Source: Ochromonadaceae sp. CCMP2298
Taxonomy: Eukaryota > Sar > Synurophyceae > Ochromonadales > Ochromonadaceae
Direction of reading: 5' to 3'
NCBI GenBank assembly: GCA_026770595.1
Contig: MU634009.1
Span: forward strand, 1-17,547
Length of the DNA: 17,547 nucleotides
The notes beneath the pieces are model-generated. The model did not search any database and was not told the origin of the DNA. It saw only the letters and a list, made by a program, of their open reading frames with translations. How positions within the stretch are numbered: the stretch's first letter is position 1; the number at the start of each line of letters is the position of its first letter. This document shows positions 9,006-17,401 of the stretch, piece by piece. The position numbers and the translations under genes are program-made.

Positions 9006-10469
9006 ATGGACGACTCTCAAAGCCCCGCGAAGACGCAAACACAGACGAAGGAGCTCTTGAAGGATATTTTCGACAGCGATGACGACGAGCCAAAGGTGGC
9101 GAAGAAGTCTGCGGCAGCGGGGAACGAATCGGACGACGATATATTCGCAGACTCGGACGATGACGGCAAGCCCGCCAAGGGCAAAGCGCCGCAGAACAAT
9201 ATGGAGGATAGTGACGACGACAATTATGTAGTTCCTCGGGTGGTGCAGCGGATAAAGAAGGGCAAGGGGCCTGCGAGTAAGATACTGAAGCGCAAGGTCC
9301 GCGTCGCCCCCGTTGAGAAAGCCAACAGCGGCGACGAGTACGACAGTGGGGAAGAGGTCGTCGCAACCAAGGGAGACCGCGACTTCATCGCGGACGACGA
9401 CGACCATGCTGATCTGATGAAGGAGTACGACGGGGACAACACGAAGTTCTACGACGAGGGGCCGGACGACTACGAACCTTCACGCAAGAAGAAGAAGGGC
9501 AGCGCGGGCCCAGCGGGGCCCCACCTCAGCTCAGGCATTAACCTTAGGGACCAGGACCCACTATCACAGACGCTAGCAGGGATGAAGAGCGTGAAGTCGA
9601 AGCAGCAGTCGGACGTGGAGAAGGAGGTGATGGTGGACAAGCTGCAGAAAATGATGGTCAAGGCGGTTAAGGCCGACAACGAGTGCGTCAAGGCGCAGCA
9701 GCCAGCGATCCACAAGATGCAGATGCTGGAGAAGGTCAAGACCGTGCTCTCGATGAGGCCGCTGCAGAACGTGCTCATGGACCGGAACATCCTCTTCAAC
9801 ATCAGGGACTGGATCGAGCCCAAAGACGCGCACACCTTGCCCGCCATGTCGATCCGCACAGCCATGTACGAGCTGCTGCTGCAGCTGCCGTGCACTCCGG
9901 AGTACCTGAAGCGCAGCGACGGTGAGAAGGCGCCTATCGGAGTCACCATCGTCGCGCTGCGGAAGCACAAGATGGAGACGCCGGCGAACAAGCGGCTGCT
10001 GAAGGAGCTGATGGACAAGTGGAGCAGGCCCATCTTCAGCAAGAGCACGGACGTGCGGCTCGCGGCCGCGGCCGACCACCACTCGGAGGTGCAGCAGGCC
10101 GTGGTGCAGAAGTACGCCAAGGCTGTCAGCAGCAGCGGCGCAGACGGCGTGCAGGAGGTGTTCGGCGCGGGGGGGGGCTTCAAGCAGATCGACGATGCAG
10201 CGGAGAACGAGGACGGAGACGGCACCAAGAAGAAGGTCAAGGGGGACGAAGCGAGGATGCGGGCTCGCACGCCCTTCAACCAGGGCTTCCTGTACACTGT
10301 GCAGCCCCAGTCTCGCAAGGTGGACAAGAGCAATATCATGGAGCGCTCGCTGGGGCAGGGCCGGATGAAGCTGTTCAAGACCACGTCCGAGGGGGTGATG
10401 GGCAAGGGCAAGGGCCTGGGCAAAAAGGAAAACCCGCGTGCCATGGACACAGCCGTGTCCAGACTGTAG
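9006..10469 (+). CDS. IWS1: IWS1/Spn1 transcription elongation factor
   Basis: A single exon gives 487 residues, between yeast Spn1 and human IWS1 in length. The N-terminal 170 residues are acidic and disordered, with spaced DIFDSDDDE and DIFADSDDD motifs. The conserved core (about 238-350) is a TFIIS N-terminal-like helical bundle: VKTVLSMRPLQNVLMDRNIL, FNIRDWIEP, VALRKHKMETPANKRL and KWSRPIFSK, the last being characteristic of IWS1. A conserved tail near 414-438 reads RMRARTPFNQGFLYTVQPQS. IWS1 binds SPT6 and travels with RNA polymerase II, acting in elongation, histone handling and mRNA export. The ATG at 9006 begins the acidic tract normally seen at this end and follows a 5' UTR shared with the divergent promoter. 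Codon use is strongly GC-biased: all 19 codons at 9723-9779 end in G or C. A run of nine G (near 10169-10177) is in frame. Confidence 0.95.
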   Translation: MDDSQSPAKTQTQTKELLKDIFDSDDDEPKVAKKSAAAGNESDDDIFADSDDDGKPAKGKAPQNNMEDSDDDNYVVPRVVQRIKKGKGPASKILKRKVRVAPVEKANSGDEYDSGEEVVATKGDRDFIADDDDHADLMKEYDGDNTKFYDEGPDDYEPSRKKKKGSAGPAGPHLSSGINLRDQDPLSQTLAGMKSVKSKQQSDVEKEVMVDKLQKMMVKAVKADNECVKAQQPAIHKMQMLEKVKTVLSMRPLQNVLMDRNILFNIRDWIEPKDAHTLPAMSIRTAMYELLLQLPCTPEYLKRSDGEKAPIGVTIVALRKHKMETPANKRLLKELMDKWSRPIFSKSTDVRLAAAADHHSEVQQAVVQKYAKAVSSSGADGVQEVFGAGGGFKQIDDAAENEDGDGTKKKVKGDEARMRARTPFNQGFLYTVQPQSRKVDKSNIMERSLGQGRMKLFKTTSEGVMGKGKGLGKKENPRAMDTAVSRL

Positions 10470-11036
10470 TCGGTAGGAGCCTAGCTCACTGCCTCGCAAA
10501 GGGGGGCAACCGTATCCTGCATAGTCAGCTGGGGCCTGTCATACCTGTCATAAGTGTGTAACAGAATTTCGTGTGTAACAACTTCAGCCGTTCTTGTCAT
10601 ATTTTACTGACTTACGTTGCTTAGCAAGTGATACCTACAGTAGCAAGAGATAGGTTCCTAGCCTCCCGAAAGCCTGGAAAGGGAAGAGCAGCAAGGCAAG
10701 AAGCAAAGGCAAGAGAGACAAAATGGGTCCCATGGGAATACGACTTTATTTTTTTATTTTGAAGATTGCCGTCAAATGCCAATAAACAATCTATACCAGC
10801 GCCAATTCATCGAACACGTAAAAGAATTGTTTTCCAAAACGGCCGGGCTTTTTGCAATTGCACATGGCACGGCAAGGTCTCCCAGCAGCAGGAGGCTAAG
10901 TTCTGTGTGGAAGGTGCTGAGCCTGCAGAGAGCTGACCGCACTACCTGTACTGTATACGTCTGCAGAGATTGCTCTAGTCACTTCGCACTTCGCACATCC
11001 TCGAGGAATTCGATAAACGAGCAGAACGCGAACGCG
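10470..11036. other. Tandem intergenic region: IWS1 3' UTR and promoter of the plastid-protein gene
   Basis: These 567 bp separate two plus-strand genes. The first part holds a 9-bp direct repeat CCTGTCATA (10535-10543, 10544-10552). The middle is AT-rich (TTTATTTTTTTATTTT near 10746-10760). TCCCATGGGA at 10728-10737 is a perfect palindrome. An ATG at 10776 is in frame with the downstream gene but is judged upstream of the true start. I see no RNA gene. Confidence 0.6.
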
Positions 11037-12929
11037 ATGACGACCTTCCACGCCAGGCCCCAAATTTTACTGCTCGTGCTGTTGGTCCTGCACGCCTACA
11101 GTGGAGTCGACGCATTCATCGCCAAGCCATTGAAAGCAGCGAGCTATGCTCTATCATCGACAAAACCGGGAGAAATCGGTTTATCTATGGGGAGCGATGC
11201 CCTCCCCAGGCCAGAGGATGAGAATTCTCCCGAGTTCAAGGAGTACTTGAAGATGCTGCTCAAGATGCAGGCCAACAGAGCCAGAACGGGACATGGATCC
11301 CCCTCCTCCGGATCATCCGATGCATACATTGCCAAGCTGTCACGTCTGAAAGTGGAGAAGATTGCGCGGTTTCGGGCAGGCCTTCCTGACGAGCAGCTGG
11401 ACCTGTCCTACAAGCCGGAAGACTACACGGCCGCAGTGTGAGTGCTGTGTGTGGTTGTTTGCCTGCTGTGAAGACCTACAACTAACCTTTATCGTGTCCC
11501 ACACCCTCCACTCTCTCCAGGTTCGAGGCCCGCGACGTGCCGATCAGCAGCTCTCAGCTGACCATCGAGTCGGCCATGGGCGGGCAGGCAGCGAAGGGGG
11601 CCAAGCCTCGCCAGGTATCGCCAGATGAAAAGAAGAGCTTAGATATGGCGGAGGAGAGCGTTCAGCGGTCATTGAATGCAGGGCAGGCACCGCAGGCACC
11701 GCAGGCAAGAGCGGGTAGGCCGGCAGCGACAGTGACGAAGGAGTCGGGCGAGAACGACTACCTGATCGACGGTCTGCTCAACGGAGAGTTCCAAACGGCG
11801 GGCTCCAGAGCACCCCGCAAGACTGCTGCCAGTCAAGCTGCGCGGGCAATGCCACAGCCCGCGGCAGTTGTGCCTTCTGCTCCTGCGCCTTTGGCCCCCC
11901 CTCCCGTGGCTGCCGCCCCTGCTCCCGTGGCTGCCGCCCCTGCTCCTCGGATGCCAGCTCCTGCCCCCATTGCTGCCGCTCCTGCGCCTGTAGTTGCCGC
12001 CCCTGCTCCCGTGAAGGCGGCCGCGGCCTCCGCGCCCAGCGCTACGCCCGCCGCTGCCTCTCTGCTGCGCAAGCTGCCGAAGGATGAGCTGGAGGTGGTG
12101 GGCAAGGCGCTGCAGATGGCCGTCATGCACAGAGGAGGAGGGCCCTTCGGCGCCGGTAGGGTGCAGGGCATGGAGCTGGCGGACCTCGTGGAGGCCCTGC
12201 CCGCGGCCTACAAACTGCTTTGCGCGGACAGCGAGGCAGCGACCTGGACGGAGGTGGTGACGGAGACGCAGAAGATCATCGAGAAGGACAACGCCCTGCC
12301 CACCATCAAGCGCTCCGCCCCAACTCCTGCCCGCACCCCCGCCGTGGCTGCCCCCGTCGCTCGGGCTGCCCCCGCTGCTCCCGTGGCTGCCGCCCCTGCT
12401 GCTATTCCTGCTGCCCCTGCTTCCGAGGAGACCTCCATCGCGTTCGGGCTGAACCAGTACCTCGCCCAGCCAGGCAGCATGAGCACCGAGGTATGTGTGG
12501 ATGCAGACGGCACCTAAGGCAGCACTTTCACGTTCAGTTGCTTGCTCTGTTCCTCACCTTTGTCGCTCCTCAATTCCCTAATTTCCCACCTCACAGGAGC
12601 TCAACAGCTTGCGCGACGGCCTGATCCAGTGCCTCGCCATGGTGTCCACCTCCATCGCCACTGCCCCCAGCGGGGGTGCCAAGCCCGTAGCCTACGCGCC
12701 TACCCCCCCTGCACCCACCCCCTTTGTGGATGCAATAGAGCGCCATATGGGCTCCGCCTCAGAAACGGTGGACACGGAGAAGGAGCTGAAGCTGGCGCTG
12801 GGGCTGCTGCTGAAGCACCGCGGCGGGCCCGGCTTCGGCCACGGTAGACTGCAGGGCCGAGAGCTCGCCCTTCTAGAGCAGAAGCTGAAGAGTGCTGCCG
12901 TCGCTCTTAGTGAGGAGGTTTCTGTCTAA
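11037..12929 (+). CDS. Plastid-targeted protein of unknown function with Pro/Ala-rich linkers and duplicated HRGG-FG-GR motif
   Basis: Exons 11037-11437, 11521-12490 and 12597-12929 give 567 residues. The start at 11037 is chosen over the in-frame ATG at 10776 because a hydrophobic signal peptide (ILLLVLLVLHAYSGVDA) follows at once. Cleavage before FIAKP leaves Phe at +1, as in the ASAFAP-type import signal of ochrophyte plastids. A structured N-terminal region follows (about 58-165: YLKMLLKMQANRA, DAYIAKLSRLKVEKIARF, YKPEDY). Pro/Ala-rich linkers at about 240-310 and 400-440 separate two copies of a motif of about 45 residues: HRGGGPFGAGRVQGMEL (from 337) and HRGGPGFGHGRLQGREL (from 531), each flanked by helices. 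Between them, QYLAQPG and ELNSLRDGLIQ form another helical piece. I do not recognise the family. A stromal scaffold is one guess, suggested only by linker-plus-repeat design. Confidence 0.85.
11903..11944 (+). repeat. 21-bp tandem duplication coding the Pro/Ala linker
   Basis: Two perfect 21-bp units (11903-11923 and 11924-11944) encode PVAAAPA twice. A third identical copy lies 440 bp downstream at 12380-12400 in the second linker. Related diverged units lie between, about 11960-12020. The linkers therefore seem to have grown by duplication of short coding units. Confidence 0.9.
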
Positions 12930-13242
12930 CGATAGCGACAGTGTACGAGAGACTGGTGCGGTTTTCAGCGCATCTGTTGTACTTCTTCGCCTTTAAAATG
13001 CTAGTATTAATATAGTCATGTTCGATCAGTCTCTGTTTAGAGCAGCATTTAACCCGTTCCCTAGTTCCCTACACGCGCATAGTCCTGCGCACAGTTGCTT
13101 GTGTCGTGATCCACACGCCGGGCAGTGCACGTGAAAATGACAAGTACTTCAAAAATTACGGAGGCATGGGTGGCATCGTGTGTCATGTGGGGGCTGATGC
13201 GTAGGCAATGCAGCCCCCCACCCCCCTCCCTTAATTAGCTAC
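12930..13242. other. Convergent intergenic region (plastid-protein gene and minus-strand helical-protein gene)
   Basis: These 313 bp hold the 3' flanks of two converging genes. They are more AT-rich than the coding sequence, apart from a C-rich run at about 13212-13230 just past the minus-strand stop codon. I see no open frame, RNA gene or long repeat. Confidence 0.65.
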
Positions 13243-14495
13243 TTATTTAGTGGCCGGCTTGGCGGCCTCTGCGTTGACGTTGCAGTAGGTCTTGGCCTCC
13301 TCGAAGGTCTTCACCACCAGGTCCTCCCCGCGGCTCACGTAGGGGCCCAGCAGCTTGTTCTCCTTGAGCGCGCTGTTGACGCCCGTGACCCTGTGCAGCA
13401 GCGGCTCCAGGTAGGGCTTGGCCTGCACCACGTAGGGCTGAGAGGAGGGAAAGGCAGTGGTTAGAATACAGTGGTTTGTAATTGAGGTTGATGAGAAACG
13501 TACCTGCGACACCCCCACAGCTCTGGCGAGGTAGGGCTCGGTTCCGCGGACCGCGAGGTGTACGAAGGGCTGCGCGGTCTTCAGCAGGTACACAGAGGTG
13601 TCCGTGAGCTTGACGATGCACCCATCAGCGGTCTGCTTCACAGTGGTGAGGTGGCCTTCGATGCGGGCGCACTGGTCGGGGTAGTTCTTCTTCAGGTACT
13701 GCAGCATCTCCACCGCCTTGTCCTGGGCCTGCTCGCAGCGAGTCCACACGTTCGCGGCAGTCTGCTCCCCGACCACGTACAGCTCTGAGGCCTTCGTGGA
13801 AGCGACGTCAGCAGCGAGCTTCGCGTTGCACACCACGCTGTTGACGAGGCCTCGGAGAGCGTTCGCCAGCAGAACCCTCATCTCGTCGAGGCCTGGGGTG
13901 GGGGGTTAATATGTGAAAGGTGAAGGAGGAGGGGGGTTAATAGGTGAGGGGGTATAGGAGGACGGGGTTTAATAGGTGGAAAAAGAGGGGGGGTGGGGGG
14001 GGAGTGGTTCATAGGTGAGGGATTAAGGAGGGGGTTGATAGGTCAGGGGTATAGGAGGATTAATATAATATGTGTAGCAGGGTTGGTACCGTCGTCGAAG
14101 CGGATGAACTGGTCGGCGATGACTGCATCCAGCTGCGTGACCAAGTCGTCCACCTCGGTGTCCTTGATGACGATGACGCGCATGTCGGTCTGGATCTGTA
14201 CATAGTTGATCACGGAGTAGATGGCGGCGATCGTCTGCTCGAACGCGGCGGAGCCCAGCGGGATTTTCGAGGCTGCCACCTTGATCCAATTGTACAGCAC
14301 GAAGGAGGAGAGGAAGAAGGGCCTGGGTGTTTTCTCCAGTGCCTCCAAGTACGATTCGATTACCTCGGAACTCTCGACCTTAACGGTTGATTTCGCGACT
14401 GTTTTCGCGCCTGTCTTCGCCGGCACCGTGGAGGTCTTCGCCGGCGTCGGGTGAGTAGCGTGGGTCTTGTTCATTGCAGGTTCGGGAAGGAACAT
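13243..14495 (-). CDS. Uncharacterised amphipathic alpha-helical protein; possible lipid-droplet-type coat protein
   Basis: Exons 14495-14090, 13892-13504 and 13437-13243 give 329 residues. Introns are 14089-13893 (GTACCA...CCCCAG, phase 1) and 13503-13438 (GTACGT...TCTCAG, phase 0). An N-terminal tail rich in Lys, Thr, Pro and Ala (to about residue 40) has no clear signal peptide. FFLSSFVLYNWIKVAASK and later segments are amphipathic or moderately hydrophobic, with no clear membrane span. The C-terminal third repeats a PY pattern: EPYLARAVG, QPYVVQAKPYLEPLL and LGPYVSRGEDLV. Helices broken by Pro-Tyr recall perilipin/CAP20 and REF/SRPP/LDAP lipid-droplet proteins, but this is resemblance of style, not a demonstrated match. 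A second ATG at 14474 could also serve as start. The gene is head-to-head with the PDZ gene. Confidence 0.8.
13893..14089 (-). repeat. Degenerate pyrimidine-rich repeats filling intron 1 of the helical-protein gene
   Basis: Read on the minus strand, the intron contains five variants of ACCTATTAACCCC (ACCTATCAACCCC, ACCTATGAACCAC, ACCTATTAAACCCC, ACCTATTAACCCC, ACATATTAACCCC), interleaved with two copies of TCCTCCTATACCCC. Spacing is irregular, roughly 25-45 bases. The variant CACCTATTAAACCCC recurs exactly at 17059-17073 on the plus strand. Confidence 0.7.
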
Positions 14496-14875
14496 GCGTT
14501 AGGGCTCGAAGGAAGCTATTTGTATTTTCACCACCGCGAGGACAGAACGACGCTATTATAGAGTAGTTCTGACCCTCTCCTCGTTCCATCTTGGCCACCC
14601 TTTCCGCTCTCCTCTTTTTATCACTTCTCGGTCATCCCGCACTTCAACGCAACGCGCAAAACCAAGTCAGGAATAATTCCCAGCAGTCCCCCTTGTACTG
14701 CAATGGTATAGTACGTACACTGCCGCAGTACATAGCACCACAATTGCAGCTTTCCCACAAGGCAGCAGCAGTTCTCAGAGCAACCCAGCAGGCAGTCCTC
14801 CTGGCAAAGGAAAGCAGCACTCCCAGGACCGGGCTCGACAGACATCTACCGACCGCACCCGCTCGCCACATCGAG
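14496..14875. promoter_or_regulatory. Divergent promoter region of helical-protein and PDZ genes
   Basis: Start codons at 14495 (minus) and 14876 (plus) bracket 380 bp. The plus-strand frame is open back to at least 14591 but contains no ATG before 14876, so this stretch is treated as 5' UTR and promoter. GTATAGTACGTACA at 14706-14719, with the palindrome GTACGTAC inside, recurs at 17351-17364. No TATA element is evident. Confidence 0.6.
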
Positions 14876-16859
14876 ATGGCAGGGTTGCTGAAGCGAAGCT
14901 ACCCCTTTGAAGAGGCCGAGCCCGACTTGTGGGTCTGCTCCAGCAAAATCGCCACGAAGGCGAACCTGAAACTGCGGTGGGCGGAGCGCATTTCCTCCTC
15001 ACATCTACCGGCCGCCTCTTTTACCTATGAAGTGACCTTTCCCAGCCACGGGGCGCTCGGCTTCGAAGTTCGCTCCCGACACATCCGGCAGTCAGAGGAC
15101 TCGGACTCATGGGTGGAGTGCTTCGTTGTCATGCGAGTGCTGCCGTTCTTCTCGAACTTGATGTATCCGGGGGACATCCTCCTGCGTTTGAATGGCCAGA
15201 GTCTCTTGCGCAAGGCTGTGGGCGGGCGGTACGTGGAGGGCGCTCTGGCTTGTGAGGAGCAGCTGGGTGCCGCCACCGCCCCCCTGGTGCTGCGGATAGT
15301 CCGCCCCGGCACCTCCTCCCTGAACTTCATGCCGTCCCCCGTGGAGCTGAATCTGTTCCAGTCAGACAAGCACATCGCGGCCAAGTTCCTAGTGACTGTG
15401 GAGAAGGCGCCCGCTGGGGACGCAGAGTCGAAGGAGAAGGAGGAAGACAGCAAAATGGTCGTTGAGGCCTCCAGTACCACGGAGGCGAAGACTGATGACG
15501 ATGCGGAGGTGGCTGAGGGTGTTCTGGGGTCGCTCAAGTGCATCGAGATGACGCACATTGAGCCGCAGGTAAGCTGATAGCTGTTGGGCAGGCCTGCAAA
15601 GGAGTACCATGTTTACAAGAGTAACATATGTCTCTCTCTCACTCTGTCTCTCACTCTCACTCTCAATCTCTCTTTCGCGCCTCTCCCTCCAGCTGCCCGG
15701 CAGCATAGCGCAGATGATGCGCGGCTTCGAAGGCGCAGCCACCTCCACCACCTCCAGCACCTCCAGCAAGCCCAGCAGTGTGCAGCAGCTGCAGGCCAGG
15801 ATGAGCGCCACACCCGCAGCAGAGGTGCGCTGGGTGCACACAGTTCAGCTCCCCCGCAGCGCACCGGGTGCCCTGGCTTTGCCTTCGGCCTCCGGGCTGC
15901 TGCTGTCGGACAACGCGTTCGTGCCGGCCAGCGCGGCGTGCTTGTCCAGCGGGAGCAACGCAGTGGGCAGTGCGGGCATAGGCACGGAGCCCATCCGCCT
16001 GGTAGAGAAGGATGCGTGGATCACTCCGGGCGCGTCAGTCTTCGCACAGGCGGGGGATGGACTGGTGAGCGGCGTTGCGTCGCAGCCGGCAGCAGCTGCT
16101 GCAGCCCCCGTGCGCACACTGGCGGAGGCGGTGCTGGCACTGCGCAGCGGGAAGGAGTCCGACCTGCCGGCAGTGGATCCAGCAGTAACAGCAGCTGTGG
16201 CAGCAGCTGTGGCATCAACTGACACCCACTCGGCGTCTCCCTTCCGCTGCGAGGGCGGGGTGTTTATTGACGCCAGCGCTAACCTCTTTGCAGGACCCAG
16301 CGGCGCCACTGGCGGGAGCAGCACCAAGCCTCTACCGCACCACTACGTGGCTCTGCTGGTGGTGGTGCTGGAGGAGCCAGGCGGACCCAACAGGCGGGAG
16401 TTCACTCTGGGCAGGTTCGATGGAGAGGCACGCGCGCAGGCAGCCTTCCAGCAGGCGGCACAGGAGGTGCGGGCCCTGGGGGCGGACTTCCAGCCCCGGC
16501 ACTTCATGCGCAGGGTCGCGGCAGTGGCGGCTGCTCGTGCGGCGGCGGCTGCGAAGGCTGCTGCGGAAGCTGCTGCTGCGAAGGCCCAGGCGGACGCCGC
16601 TGCTGCCGCGGCAAAGGCTGCTGCGGAGGCTGCGGCTGCTAAGTTGGCTGCCGACGCCGTCAGAGCCAACCTCGCCGCTGCCAGAGAAGCGCAGCAGGCC
16701 AAGGCTCTGGCGGAGGCCAGAGCTCAGGCGGAGGCAGCTGCTGCGCGGGAAAGCTTTGCTGCTGCAAGCATGGCTGCTGCTGCGGCGATGAATAGTAATA
16801 GCATAAATAGCGGTGTTCCTAGTATGGGAAGCAATCCTGGCCAACCACCGCTGGGTTAA
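14876..16859 (+). CDS. PDZ-domain protein with Ala-rich helical C-terminus
   Basis: Exons 14876-15568 and 15693-16859 (intron 15569-15692, GTAAGC...CTCCAG, phase 0) give 619 residues. Residues about 48-144 fit a PDZ domain: GALGFEVRSR as the carboxylate-binding loop region, VECFVVMRVLPFFSNLMYPGD, then GDILLRLNGQSL and the closing strand LVLRIVRPG. PDZ domains bind C-terminal peptides of partner proteins. A Glu/Lys/Asp-rich segment (about 180-220), Ser/Thr-rich stretches and a mostly disordered middle follow. HYVALLVVVLEEPGG then FTLGRFDGEARAQAAFQQAA (about 445-490) looks like a small beta-beta-alpha unit. Residues about 505-597 are almost all Ala with spaced Lys, Glu and Arg, a predicted long helix or coiled coil, ending in an Asn/Ser/Gly-rich tail. 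There is no signal peptide from this start. Specific function unknown. Confidence 0.82.
15631..15690 (+). repeat. Pyrimidine (CT/CTCACT) tract in PDZ-gene intron
   Basis: Sixty bases of almost unbroken C/T with interspersed A (TCTCTCTCTCACTCTGTCTC and onward) run up to the CTCCAG acceptor. It is an expanded polypyrimidine tract of simple-sequence character. Confidence 0.85.
16539..16658 (+). repeat. 60-bp tandem duplication in the Ala-rich coding region
   Basis: Units 16539-16598 and 16599-16658 encode two closely similar 20-residue Ala-rich segments (KAAAEAAAAKAQADA and KAAAEAAAAKLAADA as cores). The period is exactly 60 bp, so helix register is kept. Synonymous differences between copies (for example GAA/GAG, GCG/GCA) show the duplication is not brand new or that the protein sequence is constrained. 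Confidence 0.8.
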
Positions 16860-17401
16860 CGTGATGTGTGTAAGCAGAAGACTGGCACTTGAATCTCCTT
16901 TTTCTTTATGCTGTCGTAGATACTACTGAGCACATGGCCCACAGCTCACACGCATCCTATTTATCAACCATCACAAATAGGGGATAAGGAGGATCTCTAT
17001 TCTTTTATGCCTGCCTCCTGACTTTTGTAGACAAACCCCCTTTTATCTATGCTGCATACACCTATTAAACCCCTTTTATCTATGTTACACACATATAAAA
17101 CCCCTTTTACGGTATAGGGTGTCCCATATAGCTGTAGGTGGGTAGCTGGGGACATAAGGGCAGAGGTGTCCTTTTATTTTTAACAACCCAATATTTTTGC
17201 TCGCTAAAACACATAAAAAGGGCAGGAATGCTTATGTTTCTTAATGCATTAATGCACACTCAAGGCCCGCCCCTATGCAAGGGGTGAATGCATAGTGCTA
17301 AGTATTCAGGGGGGAAAGCAATAGCATTCAGAGAACGTAGAACGCGAATTGTATAGTACGTACAGGCAACTGGCACTAATGTGGTGCTAACGTTTAATTG
17401 T
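16860..17401. other. Convergent intergenic region between PDZ and ankyrin-repeat genes
   Basis: These 542 bp are markedly AT-richer than the genes to the left and have no convincing open frame. They hold spaced CCCCTTTTA elements (17033-17109), the palindrome TTAATGCATTAA (17241-17252), a short hairpin CCCCT-ATGCA-AGGGG (17270-17284), and a second copy of GTATAGTACGTACA (17351-17364). Two converging 3' ends are expected here. No terminator or polyadenylation signal can be named with confidence. Confidence 0.6.
17033..17109 (+). repeat. Three spaced AAACCCCTTTTA(TCTATG) elements
   Basis: TTTTA of successive units begins at 17041, 17074 and 17105, so the spacing is 33 and 31 bases. The first two units continue TCTATG, the third does not. 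Each is preceded by AAACCCC or AAAACCCC. The run between units 1 and 2 contains CACCTATTAAACCCC, shared with intron 13893-14089 on the other strand. Confidence 0.75.

Noticed and set aside
10169-10177. Run of nine G in IWS1 as a possible frameshift
   Set aside because: The frame is intact on both sides, and the conserved C-terminal motif follows in register.
10776-11036. N-terminal extension of the plastid protein from an upstream ATG
   Set aside because: It would bury the signal peptide and plastid import motif 87 residues inside the protein.
14591-14875. N-terminal extension of the PDZ protein beginning with a hydrophobic stretch
   Set aside because: The first codon is TTG and no ATG occurs in frame before 14876. 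The hydrophobic start is tempting as a signal peptide but is not supported.
16065-16293. Possible intron in the PDZ gene (GTGAGC donor, CTAAC branch-like site, TTTGCAG acceptor)
   Set aside because: It is 229 nt long and would shift the frame away from the open Ala-rich frame that continues to 16859, so the reading without it is better. RNA reads could reverse this.
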